Assembly: GCA_023409795.1 (NCBI GenBank)
Contig: JAEYQX010000087.1
Location: 5,170-69,169, forward strand
DNA length: 64,000 nucleotides
Direction: 5' to 3'
Origin: Pseudomonadota bacterium
GTDB taxonomy: Bacteria > Pseudomonadota > Alphaproteobacteria > Caulobacterales > Caulobacteraceae
The position numbers and the translations under genes were made by a program. The notes under the pieces are model-generated. The model saw nothing but the letters and a program-made list of their open reading frames with translations, was not told the origin of the DNA and searched no databases. Shown here in pieces: positions 38,742-45,801 of this stretch (position 1 is its first letter; every line of letters begins with the position of its first letter).

Positions 38742-39650
38742 TCAGGCGTCGAGGCGAGGGGTTTGGACGCCGGCCAGACGGCAGGCGTATTCGAGAAGGG
38801 CGGAATAGTCCTTGTCGTGCAGGTCACTGGCGCGCGCCGCGCCGAACACCGCGTGCGCAGCCGACCCTACAGGCAGGCCAATGCGATTTTCAGCCGCCGC
38901 ATTGATGGCCAGGCTCATGTCCTTGAAGGCGAGGTCGATTGTGAAGCCGGGCGCGAGATCGCCATTTAGCACCTTGGTCGCCAGGGCAATCTGGAACTGA
39001 CCATTATTGGCCGTGGTCGAGCCGGTAACACTCTTCATGGTGTCGATATCGAGGCCCAGTTTGGTGCCCAGGGCAATGGCCTCGGACACGACCTGGGCCG
39101 TGGTCAGCAGCATGAAGTTATTGATGACCTTCATGCGTTGGCCCATGCCTGCGGGACCGCAGCGGTGGATGGCCGTGCCCATGGCGTTCAGCAGGGGTTC
39201 GACTGCGGCGAAGGTCTCGTCGTCGCCGCCCACCATGAACAGGCTCTCGCCGCGCTCGGCATGGGACACCAGGCGACCAACGGGCGTGTCGATGAAGCGG
39301 ATGCCCTTTTCGGCGCAGGCGCTGGCCAGGCGATCCGTGCCCTTGGGGTCGATGGTGCTCATGTCCATCAGCACCTTGCCCGAGCGCAGCACCGAAAGAA
39401 CGCCCTGGTCACCCAGGACCACAGCTTCAACATGAGCTGTGGCGGGCAGCATGGTGATGACAATGTCAGCCTGGGCCGAGGCTTCGGTGATCGAGCCGGC
39501 CGAGGTCGCGCCCAGGGCAACCAGCCGGGCGATCTTTTCGGCATCGATGTCATAGGCCACGACCTGAAAGCCCTTGCGCACCAGGTTCGATGCCATGGGC
39601 AGGCCCATGGCCCCCAAGCCGATAAAACCGATCTTGCGTGTATCGCTCAT
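38742..39650 (-). CDS. 3-hydroxyisobutyrate dehydrogenase-family oxidoreductase
   Basis: A 302-residue beta-hydroxyacid dehydrogenase. It has GFIGLGAMGLPMASNL (NAD motif), MDMSTIDP, DTPVGRLVSHAERG (substrate-binding region, changed from the usual PVSGG), GxGQRMKVINNF with the catalytic Lys, and KDMSLAINAA. It may act on a branched hydroxy acid formed by the same operon. It ends 12 bases from the aldo/keto reductase start. Confidence 0.87.
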   Translation of the reverse strand: MSDTRKIGFIGLGAMGLPMASNLVRKGFQVVAYDIDAEKIARLVALGATSAGSITEASAQADIVITMLPATAHVEAVVLGDQGVLSVLRSGKVLMDMSTIDPKGTDRLASACAEKGIRFIDTPVGRLVSHAERGESLFMVGGDDETFAAVEPLLNAMGTAIHRCGPAGMGQRMKVINNFMLLTTAQVVSEAIALGTKLGLDIDTMKSVTGSTTANNGQFQIALATKVLNGDLAPGFTIDLAFKDMSLAINAAAENRIGLPVGSAAHAVFGAARASDLHDKDYSALLEYACRLAGVQTPRLDA

Positions 39651-39651
39651 C

Positions 39652-41103
39652 CTAGACCTCCCCGTGGTTTGTGTAGGTTGTCTTCATCTCGGTGAAGAAC
39701 TCGGCCGCCGCCGTGCCCTGTTCCCGGCCGCCAAAGCCGGACGGCGCGCGCCCGCCGAAGGGCGCGTGATATTCAACTCCGGCTGTCGGGGCATTGATCA
39801 TCACCATCCCGGCGGGCGACTGGCGACGGAAGCGTTCGGCCGATCTCAGGTCTGTGGTGCAGATGCCCGAGGACAGGGCCAGCTCGCAGTCACGCGCCGT
39901 GGCTATGGCCTCGTCCAGGTCCGCGACCTTGATCACCCCGGCCACCGGGCCAAACACCTCTTCACGGTTCAGGTGCATGTCATTGCGGGTGCCCACGAAC
40001 AGGGTGGGGGCCAGGTAATGGCCGCGATAGCCGGTTTCGACCTCCGCGCCGCCAGCGACCAGCTCGCATCCATCGTTCAGCGCCGAGGCAATGAATTCGA
40101 GATCCTTGGCCAGCTGGGGGCCTGTGGCGACAGGGCCGATCTGACTGCCGTCCTCGAGCGCGTGGCCAACCTTCAGAGCCTGGACCCTGGGGACCAGCTT
40201 TTCGACGAAAGCATCGTGGATTCCCTCGGTGACGATCAGGCGCGAAGAGCCGGTGCATCTCTGGCCTGTCTGGCCCCAGGTCCCCTGCAAGGCCACGTCA
40301 ACCGCCAGGTCGAGATCGGCATCGTCCAGGACGACCAGCGGATTCTTGCCGCCCAGCTCCAGCTGGACCTTGGTCATGGTGTCAGCCGCCTGCTTCAACA
40401 GGTCCTGTCCCGCTGGCGTGGAGCCGGTAAAGCTCAGGGCGTCCGATCCGGCCAGAAGCGGCGGGACCAGGCTCCGGCCCGAGCCGTTGAGCAGGTTCAC
40501 CACGCCCGCTGGCAGGCCCGCCTTCTCCAGGGCCTGGACCAGCAGGACGGCGCAGCCCGGCGTGAAGTTGGATGGTTTCAGGATACAGGTGTTGCCATAG
40601 GCCAGGGCTGCCGCGATCTTCCAGGCCGGGATGGCGACCGGGAAGTTCCAGGGCGTCACGATCAGGCAGACGCCCACCGGCTCATAGTCGACCCGAATAC
40701 TGTGGCCGGGGCGAAGGGACGGCAGGGTCGCGCCGGGATGACGCAGGGCCTCACCGGCGAAATAGTGGAAGACCTGGGCGGCGCGAACCGCTTCCCCGAT
40801 GGCCTCGGGCAGGATCTTGCCCTCTTCCAGTGCCAGCATTCGTCCCATGTCGCTGGCGGTCTCAAGCAGGATGTCGCCGGTCCTGCGCAGGATGTCTGCA
40901 CGAAGCTGGATATTGGAACGGCTCCAGCCATCCAGGGCCCTGCGCGCCGCCTCGAGGGTTTCGTCAACCAGGCTGGTGGGGGCGGCGTAGTAGGTGCCCA
41001 CGTGATGGGTCAGGTCGGACGGGCTGAAGGTCTCGAAGGCATGGCCGTCGTCCCGCCACGTCCCGTCCACAAGGTTCAGGCCGATAAAGGGTGTGTTGGT
41101 CAT
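39652..41103 (-). CDS. NAD(P)+-dependent aldehyde dehydrogenase
   Basis: A 483-residue member of the ALDH superfamily. It has VTPWNFPVAIPAWKIAAALA (cofactor loop), the catalytic Glu in LELGGKNP and Cys in GQRCTGSSR, and the C-terminal APFGGRAPSGFGGREQG. The sequence type is near semialdehyde dehydrogenases such as 2,5-dioxovalerate dehydrogenase. It lies one base upstream of the HIBADH-family gene. It would turn an aldehyde from steroid side-chain or other breakdown into an acid. Confidence 0.9.
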   Translation of the reverse strand: MTNTPFIGLNLVDGTWRDDGHAFETFSPSDLTHHVGTYYAAPTSLVDETLEAARRALDGWSRSNIQLRADILRRTGDILLETASDMGRMLALEEGKILPEAIGEAVRAAQVFHYFAGEALRHPGATLPSLRPGHSIRVDYEPVGVCLIVTPWNFPVAIPAWKIAAALAYGNTCILKPSNFTPGCAVLLVQALEKAGLPAGVVNLLNGSGRSLVPPLLAGSDALSFTGSTPAGQDLLKQAADTMTKVQLELGGKNPLVVLDDADLDLAVDVALQGTWGQTGQRCTGSSRLIVTEGIHDAFVEKLVPRVQALKVGHALEDGSQIGPVATGPQLAKDLEFIASALNDGCELVAGGAEVETGYRGHYLAPTLFVGTRNDMHLNREEVFGPVAGVIKVADLDEAIATARDCELALSSGICTTDLRSAERFRRQSPAGMVMINAPTAGVEYHAPFGGRAPSGFGGREQGTAAAEFFTEMKTTYTNHGEV

Positions 41104-42335
41104 TGGAGAGTATCCTCAAGGATGCCTTGTCGCGCGAGGGCCCCGATTTCATCGTCAGAAAGGCCCAGGTATTCGCGCAGGACGGCGGCGGTATCGGCCC
41201 CGCGCACGGGGGGTGCCTGCCGATAGGTGGCGGGCGATTTCGACAGGCGGGCCGGGAAGGCCAGGGACCGGATGCTCTGTCCGTCGCGGTCCAGGGTCTG
41301 GATCAGATCGCGCGCGGCCACCTGGGGATCAGCCAAAGCATCGGGGATGGAGTTGACGGGGCCGCCGGGCAGGCCTCTCGCCTGCATCGCGCCGAGCAGG
41401 TCCTGGCTTGTCCATTGCTGGATCGCCGGTCCCATTAGGGCCTGCAGGGCCCTGCGATGGGTGCTGCGTCCGCTGTTGGTGGCAAAGCGCGGGTCCGTGC
41501 CCAGGTCATCCAGACCGATCAGGACACAGAAATCCCGGAACTGCTTGTCCGTGCCGACGGCGACCAGGACATGGCCGTCGGCGGTGGCGAAATCCTGGTA
41601 GGGGACGACGTTGGGATGCTCGTTCGCCAGCCGACCAGGCACCATCCCGCCGTTGAGGTAATTCGAGGCCTGGTTGGCCAGCAGACTCAGCTGGGTATCC
41701 AGCAGGGCGCAGTCGATATGCTGGCCCTCGCCGGTGTGGGTCCGGTGATTGACGGCGGCCAGGATGGCGATGGTGGCGTAAAGGCCCGTGAACAGATCGC
41801 TGACCGGGATCCCGACCTTGGTCGGCGCACCTCCCTGGTCGTCGGGGAAGCCGGTCACGCTCATCAGGCCGCTCATGCCCTGGACCAGAAAGTCATAGCC
41901 GCCCCGGTGGGCGTGGGGCCCGTCCTGCCCGAAGCCGGTGATGGAGCAATAGATCAGGTCAGGCTTGAGAGCGCTCAGGCTGGCGTAGTCGAGCCCGTAT
42001 CGCGCCAGGGCCCCCACCTTGAAATTCTCCACCAGAATGTCGGCCTGGACGACCAGCTGCCGGATCAGGCTGGCTCCACCTTCGTGGGCCAGGTTGATCG
42101 AGATGCCCCGCTTGTTGCGGTTGGTGGCAAGATAATAGGCAGCATCGCCCGAGCCATCGTCCAGGAAGGGTGGCCCCCAGCGACGGGTCTCGTCTCCGAC
42201 GCCAGGCAGTTCCACCTTGATGACCTCGGCACCCAGGTCGCCCAGGATCTGGGTCGACCAGGGGCCAGCCAGGACCTTGGAAAGGTCCAGCACCCTCAGC
42301 CCGTCCAACGGGCCTTTACAGCCCGTCCCGGTCAT
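41100..42335 (-). CDS. Family III CoA-transferase (CaiB/BaiF type)
   Basis: A 411-residue CoA-transferase. It has LRVLDLSKVLAGPWSTQILGDLGA, LATNRNKRGISINL, GGYDFLVQGMSGLMSVTG (catalytic Asp in YDF) and a C-terminal QVAARDL stretch. It activates an acid by transferring CoA from another thioester without ATP. The start overlaps the stop of the acyl-CoA dehydrogenase gene, suggesting the product is dehydrogenated next. Bile-acid CoA-transferases (BaiF) belong to this family, but substrate is not readable. Confidence 0.9.
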   Translation of the reverse strand: MTGTGCKGPLDGLRVLDLSKVLAGPWSTQILGDLGAEVIKVELPGVGDETRRWGPPFLDDGSGDAAYYLATNRNKRGISINLAHEGGASLIRQLVVQADILVENFKVGALARYGLDYASLSALKPDLIYCSITGFGQDGPHAHRGGYDFLVQGMSGLMSVTGFPDDQGGAPTKVGIPVSDLFTGLYATIAILAAVNHRTHTGEGQHIDCALLDTQLSLLANQASNYLNGGMVPGRLANEHPNVVPYQDFATADGHVLVAVGTDKQFRDFCVLIGLDDLGTDPRFATNSGRSTHRRALQALMGPAIQQWTSQDLLGAMQARGLPGGPVNSIPDALADPQVAARDLIQTLDRDGQSIRSLAFPARLSKSPATYRQAPPVRGADTAAVLREYLGLSDDEIGALARQGILEDTLQ

Positions 42336-43495
42336 TTTGCGCGCTGGTTGAAACGACGACCGGCCAGGGCCGCCGCGATATTGACCTTCTGGATGTCGAT
42401 CGAGCCGCCGGCAATGCCCCAGCCCCAGGCGTCGCGGAAGCGTTGCTCGGCAGGATACTCCTTGGAATAGCCATAGCCGCCCATCAGCTGCATGGCCTTG
42501 CCCGTGACGTCGCGGACCATTTCATTGGCAAAGCACTTGGCCATCGAGCTTGCGGCAACGTCGGGGAAGCCCGTGCCAATGGTGGCGACAGCCTTGTGGA
42601 TCAGCAGGCGCGAGGCTTCCACCTGCATGGCCATCTCGGCGATCTTCATCTGCACCGCCTGGAAGTCGATCAGCGACTTTGAGAAGGCCTTGCGCTCCTG
42701 CACATAGTCCAGGACATCTTCAAAGGCCGCAGCCGCGATGCCCAGGGACATGGTGGCGTTACCGCACCGTTCCAGGCAGAAGGCCCCCATCAGCTTGCCG
42801 AAACCACCTGCAGGTGCGACCAGATTTTCCAGCGGCACCTCGACGTTGTCGAGCATGATGTCGGCGCTGTAGACGCCTCGGAAACCCATCAGGTTTTCGC
42901 GTGCGCCATAGGACATGCCGGGCGTGTCGTGATCGACATAGACCGCACCGATACCCTTGGCACCGGGCGCGTCGCTGAGCTTGCAATACACCAGGTAGCC
43001 GTCCGAGCGACCGCCGCCGGAGGACCAGCGCTTCAGGCCGTTCAGGATGATCTTGTCGCCCTTGATTTCGGCGCGGGTGGTCAGGTCGGTCAGGGCCGTG
43101 CCGGCATCCGGTTCAGACATGGCGATAGCCACCACGTGTTCGCCACGGCACACGGCCGGCAGGATGCGCTGCTTCAGCGCCTCGGTGCCCAGGTATTCGA
43201 TGGCCTTAACCGGACCGACCGAGCTTTCGAAGATCGGAAAGGCCATGCCGGGATGAATGCGGGCGAACTCCTCCAGCACCAGGAGGGCCTCAAGACCACC
43301 CAGGCCCAGCCCACCGTATTCGGTTCGGATGTTCACGCCCATGAAGCCCATTTCACCGAGCTTCTTTTTCCAGTCTTTCGAGAGAGGCTCGTTAGAACGC
43401 TCGATCTCAAGGCCAACTGCCGCCATTTCGCCGCGTGCGAAGGCCCGCGCCGCATCGCGCAGGGCTGCCTGGTCGGCCGTCAACTGAAAGTCCAT
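42332..43495 (-). CDS. Acyl-CoA dehydrogenase lacking the usual catalytic glutamate
   Basis: A 387-residue acyl-CoA dehydrogenase: MSEPDAGTALTDL, GLKRWSSGGG, FxKSLIDFQAVQMKIAEMA and MQLMGGYGYSKEYPAEQRFRD are all standard. At the position of the catalytic Glu (YEGTSEIQ) it reads IAGGSIDIQ, so Glu is Gly. Either another residue acts as base or the reaction differs. It is the first gene of a six-gene minus-strand operon with CaiB, ALDH, HIBADH and AKR genes, under a TGAACATTTGT operator 64 bases upstream. Confidence 0.88.
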   Translation of the reverse strand: MDFQLTADQAALRDAARAFARGEMAAVGLEIERSNEPLSKDWKKKLGEMGFMGVNIRTEYGGLGLGGLEALLVLEEFARIHPGMAFPIFESSVGPVKAIEYLGTEALKQRILPAVCRGEHVVAIAMSEPDAGTALTDLTTRAEIKGDKIILNGLKRWSSGGGRSDGYLVYCKLSDAPGAKGIGAVYVDHDTPGMSYGARENLMGFRGVYSADIMLDNVEVPLENLVAPAGGFGKLMGAFCLERCGNATMSLGIAAAAFEDVLDYVQERKAFSKSLIDFQAVQMKIAEMAMQVEASRLLIHKAVATIGTGFPDVAASSMAKCFANEMVRDVTGKAMQLMGGYGYSKEYPAEQRFRDAWGWGIAGGSIDIQKVNIAAALAGRRFNQRAK

Positions 43496-43558
43496 GTCCC
43501 ACTCCTCTTGCTTAAGAGTCAGACTTAGACTTGAAGTTTTACGGATTCCAGCACTTTT

Positions 43559-43572
43559 TGAACATTTGTGCG
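43559..43572. promoter_or_regulatory. TGAACATTTGT operator of the CaiB/ALDH operon
   Basis: TGAACATTTGTGCG, sharing an 11-base exact stretch with the sites at 14965 and 16500. It lies between the acyl-CoA dehydrogenase start (43495) and the TetR stop (43588). Confidence 0.6.
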
Positions 43573-43587
43573 GTTATAGCGAGCGTT

Positions 43588-44247
43588 CTATAGGGCATGA
43601 GATTCCAGATACTCGTTCAGGACCTCATCCTTAAGCCCCAGGCCCCGCCCGGCAAAGCGGACCAGATCGGCGAGTCGCTTGTCGGTTCCCCCGGCATAGG
43701 CCCCGACATCTCCGCCCTTGCCCGCCGTGGCCAGGGTCACGGTCGAGCCGAGGTGTTCCAGAAACATGACGATATTCTCGACCGCCACTTCCGCGCCGGT
43801 CAGGTGGCCGGCCGCCCGGGCTTCCGCGATGGCCTGGGCCAGGGCAGGTCGCGACACCCGCACGGCGCGCCGGTAGGCCAGCTTGGCATAATCCCCCTCG
43901 GAGGCGAGGTTGGCGGCCAGGATCCGGACCCGCTCCACATGGTCCGGCTCCGGCTCCAGACAGGCGCGGAAATAGGCTTCAAGCATGACCATCAGGCCTT
44001 CCGCACCGGCCAGGGTCAGGCCGACCTGGGCATAGATCTGGTCCTGCTCCTCGATCAGGTTCCGCAGCACCGCCCGATGCAGGGCGTCCTTGTTGGGGAA
44101 GTGCCGGAAGATCAGCGCATCAGAAATCTGGGCCTCCGCTGCAATCTGCAACGATGAGGCTTTCAGGCCGTGCAGGGCAAAGGCACGGCGCGCCCCAGCC
44201 AGGATGGTGGCGCGGCGGTCGGCGGCGGAGAGGCGCTTGCGGGACAT
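43588..44247 (-). CDS. TetR-family regulator, probable reader of the TGAACATTTGTTCA motif
   Basis: A 219-residue TetR protein. The DNA-binding part spans about residues 10-55: RATILAGARRAF, ASSLQIAAEAQISDALIFRHF, PNKDALHRAVL. A helical ligand domain follows. One copy of the palindrome overlaps its own start codon (44241-44254), a typical sign of autoregulation. Three others precede the BVMO gene, the hsdA unit and the acyl-CoA dehydrogenase operon. The last of these begins 92 bases downstream on the same strand. Confidence 0.87.
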   Translation of the reverse strand: MSRKRLSAADRRATILAGARRAFALHGLKASSLQIAAEAQISDALIFRHFPNKDALHRAVLRNLIEEQDQIYAQVGLTLAGAEGLMVMLEAYFRACLEPEPDHVERVRILAANLASEGDYAKLAYRRAVRVSRPALAQAIAEARAAGHLTGAEVAVENIVMFLEHLGSTVTLATAGKGGDVGAYAGGTDKRLADLVRFAGRGLGLKDEVLNEYLESHAL

Positions 44248-44254
44248 TTGTTCA
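44241..44254. promoter_or_regulatory. TGAACA-type operator at the TetR start codon
   Basis: GGGACATTTGTTCA on the plus strand (12 of 14 bases of TGAACATTTGTTCA). It covers the start codon of the TetR gene read on the minus strand. Confidence 0.6.
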
Positions 44255-44341
44255 GTCTAGCCCGGTCGGAAGGCAAAGGTGAAGTTGATCAAATTCCCAA
44301 ATTGCCGTTGCGCGAACGCCGACACCCTGCCTATAAATCAA

Positions 44342-44357
44342 GTAAGTAAACACTTAC
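44342..44357. promoter_or_regulatory. Palindrome GTAAGT-AAAC-ACTTAC upstream of the oxygenase-like gene
   Basis: Perfect 6-bp arms with a 4-base centre, 18 bases before the ATG at 44375. The first ten bases, GTAAGTAAAC, recur on the minus strand at 55419-55428 in the TonB receptor upstream region. Possible operator; the regulator is unknown. Confidence 0.4.
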
Positions 44358-44374
44358 AAATAAGGGAGAGAAGG

Positions 44375-45439
44375 ATGTCATCTCATCGCAGCGAACGGCT
44401 CCGGCCGGTTTCCGAGCCGGTCATCCTTGATAATGTCTATACCCCCGACCAGCATCGTCGCCTGCTCGAGACGGCACGGCGCGAGGGCCCGTGGAGCCTG
44501 ATCCTGGCCCAGCATTTCAAGACGCCCGAAGAAGTCATCGCCACGATGTCTGGCAAGCTGCCCGAAGGGGTAACGCCGACCATGGACATGTTCCTGACGC
44601 CCTGTTTCCGCGGCCATTTCGCTGAAGCCGGCGTGTGCCTTTATGAAGGCATCGAGGACACCTTCTACAACACGACCTTCCTGAACCATGCCAAGGCCTA
44701 CTGGAATGCCCAGTATGCCCAGCCGACCATGATGCTGTTCAACATCCAGGGGCCCTGCCACTCGGAAGACCCGGGGCATCTGGATGGTGTGTCATTCCGC
44801 GGTATCTCCTACCAGAATAGCCCCGTCTGGCTGCTCAACATCATGGGCAAGTCGGGTCTTTTCACTGCCTATCTGCGCAAGATGGCCCAGGTCATCACCT
44901 GGTATTATCAGGGCAGCGAAGGCGGTGGCTTCACCTATTGGCCTCAAGGCCCGGCGGCGCAGCCAAAGCGCCTGGCTGCTCCCATGTGGGGCAAGGGCGT
45001 CGTGGTGCAAAACGAGATGATGTATCACCGCGGCGAAGCCAATGGCCCGCTTGAGTTGCGTCGTCCGGCCGGCCTGGCCCTACATTCCCTGTTCGGTGCG
45101 GATCCCGATGTTGCCGATGGCTGGCAGATCACGACCGACGGCAAGGTCATCCAGAAGGTTCCGGCGTCCGAGATGCGCTTCCTCGTCCACTGGAATGGCG
45201 AGGTCTTCAGCGACATCCAGGACATGCGCCGCACGCTGGAGCATACCGACGATCTGACCAAGGATCAGGTCTTCGACATCTTCCTGAAAGACATGCGTGC
45301 TGCGGGCATCCAGGTCGAGACCCCGACCGACCCGCTCAACGACCGGGCCTTCATTGGGGCACTGATCGCCCACTACGACATCGGCGTGCCGGAAATCTAT
45401 CCGGCCGAGGCACCCGGGCCGCGCCAACTGGCCGCCTGA
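44375..45439 (+). CDS. Uncharacterised protein, possible 2-oxoglutarate/Fe(II)-dependent oxygenase
   Basis: A 354-residue soluble protein not assigned to a named family. It contains His135-x-Asp137 (PGHLDG), His218 (MMYHRGE) and Arg229/Arg230 eleven residues later (LELRRPAG), which is the H-x-D...H...R layout of the jelly-roll 2-oxoglutarate oxygenases. Aromatic-rich stretches (SYQNSPVWLLNIMG, VITWYYQG, FTYWPQG) surround them. The start has GGGAGAGAAGG directly upstream; a GTG at 44279 would run across the palindromic promoter. Set among steroid genes, a steroid hydroxylase or a dehydrogenating oxygenase is possible. Function is inference only. Confidence 0.7.
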   Translation: MSSHRSERLRPVSEPVILDNVYTPDQHRRLLETARREGPWSLILAQHFKTPEEVIATMSGKLPEGVTPTMDMFLTPCFRGHFAEAGVCLYEGIEDTFYNTTFLNHAKAYWNAQYAQPTMMLFNIQGPCHSEDPGHLDGVSFRGISYQNSPVWLLNIMGKSGLFTAYLRKMAQVITWYYQGSEGGGFTYWPQGPAAQPKRLAAPMWGKGVVVQNEMMYHRGEANGPLELRRPAGLALHSLFGADPDVADGWQITTDGKVIQKVPASEMRFLVHWNGEVFSDIQDMRRTLEHTDDLTKDQVFDIFLKDMRAAGIQVETPTDPLNDRAFIGALIAHYDIGVPEIYPAEAPGPRQLAA

Positions 45440-45455
45440 CCCAGGCGATGGATCA

Positions 45456-45641
45456 TCACGCCTGCCTTGGCATGTGCGTGATGATCTGTTCCGCACTCAC
45501 CGCGTGAAACGGCGAGGGACTACTGCGCGCCTGTTCGTAGAAAAAGCTCCCCGCCACCGACCACATGCCGATCACGATCAAAAGGAACAGCACTGCATAA
45601 GCAACGCCGATTGAATCGCGGTCTTTGACCTGCGTCTCCAT
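45456..45641 (-). CDS. Small single-pass membrane protein
   Basis: A 61-residue protein: a polar start (METQVKDRDSIG), one transmembrane segment of about 22 residues (VAYAVLFLLIVIGMWSVAG) and a polar C-terminus. The ATG at 45639-45641 has an excellent GGAGGAAA ribosome site on the minus strand, which favours a real gene; the frame continues 15 codons upstream to another ATG. It converges on the oxygenase-like gene and diverges from a kstD-like gene. It could assist a membrane-bound or membrane-near steroid enzyme. Function unknown. Confidence 0.62.
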   Translation of the reverse strand: METQVKDRDSIGVAYAVLFLLIVIGMWSVAGSFFYEQARSSPSPFHAVSAEQIITHMPRQA

Positions 45642-45713
45642 AATTTCCTCCCTGGCCTCTTTTCGGGCCTGAGAGGATTGATCCACTGAAACGCTGCTAT
45701 GTAAACATTAAAA

Positions 45714-45759
45714 CACGCATTGCTGAAAAATAGTGTTCAACTGTATGGCATTATGCGTA
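45714..45759. promoter_or_regulatory. Paired TACGCA-type operator upstream of the first kstD-like gene
   Basis: CACGCATTG (45714-45722) and TTATGCGTA (45751-45759) span 46 bases, the same geometry as at 10161 and 55520, with one mismatch in the left half-site. The first kstD-like start is 43 bases downstream. Confidence 0.55.
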
Positions 45760-45801
45760 GCATATGCTGTGCATCTGTTCGCGCGTATGTAGGGGGGCGT
45801 T

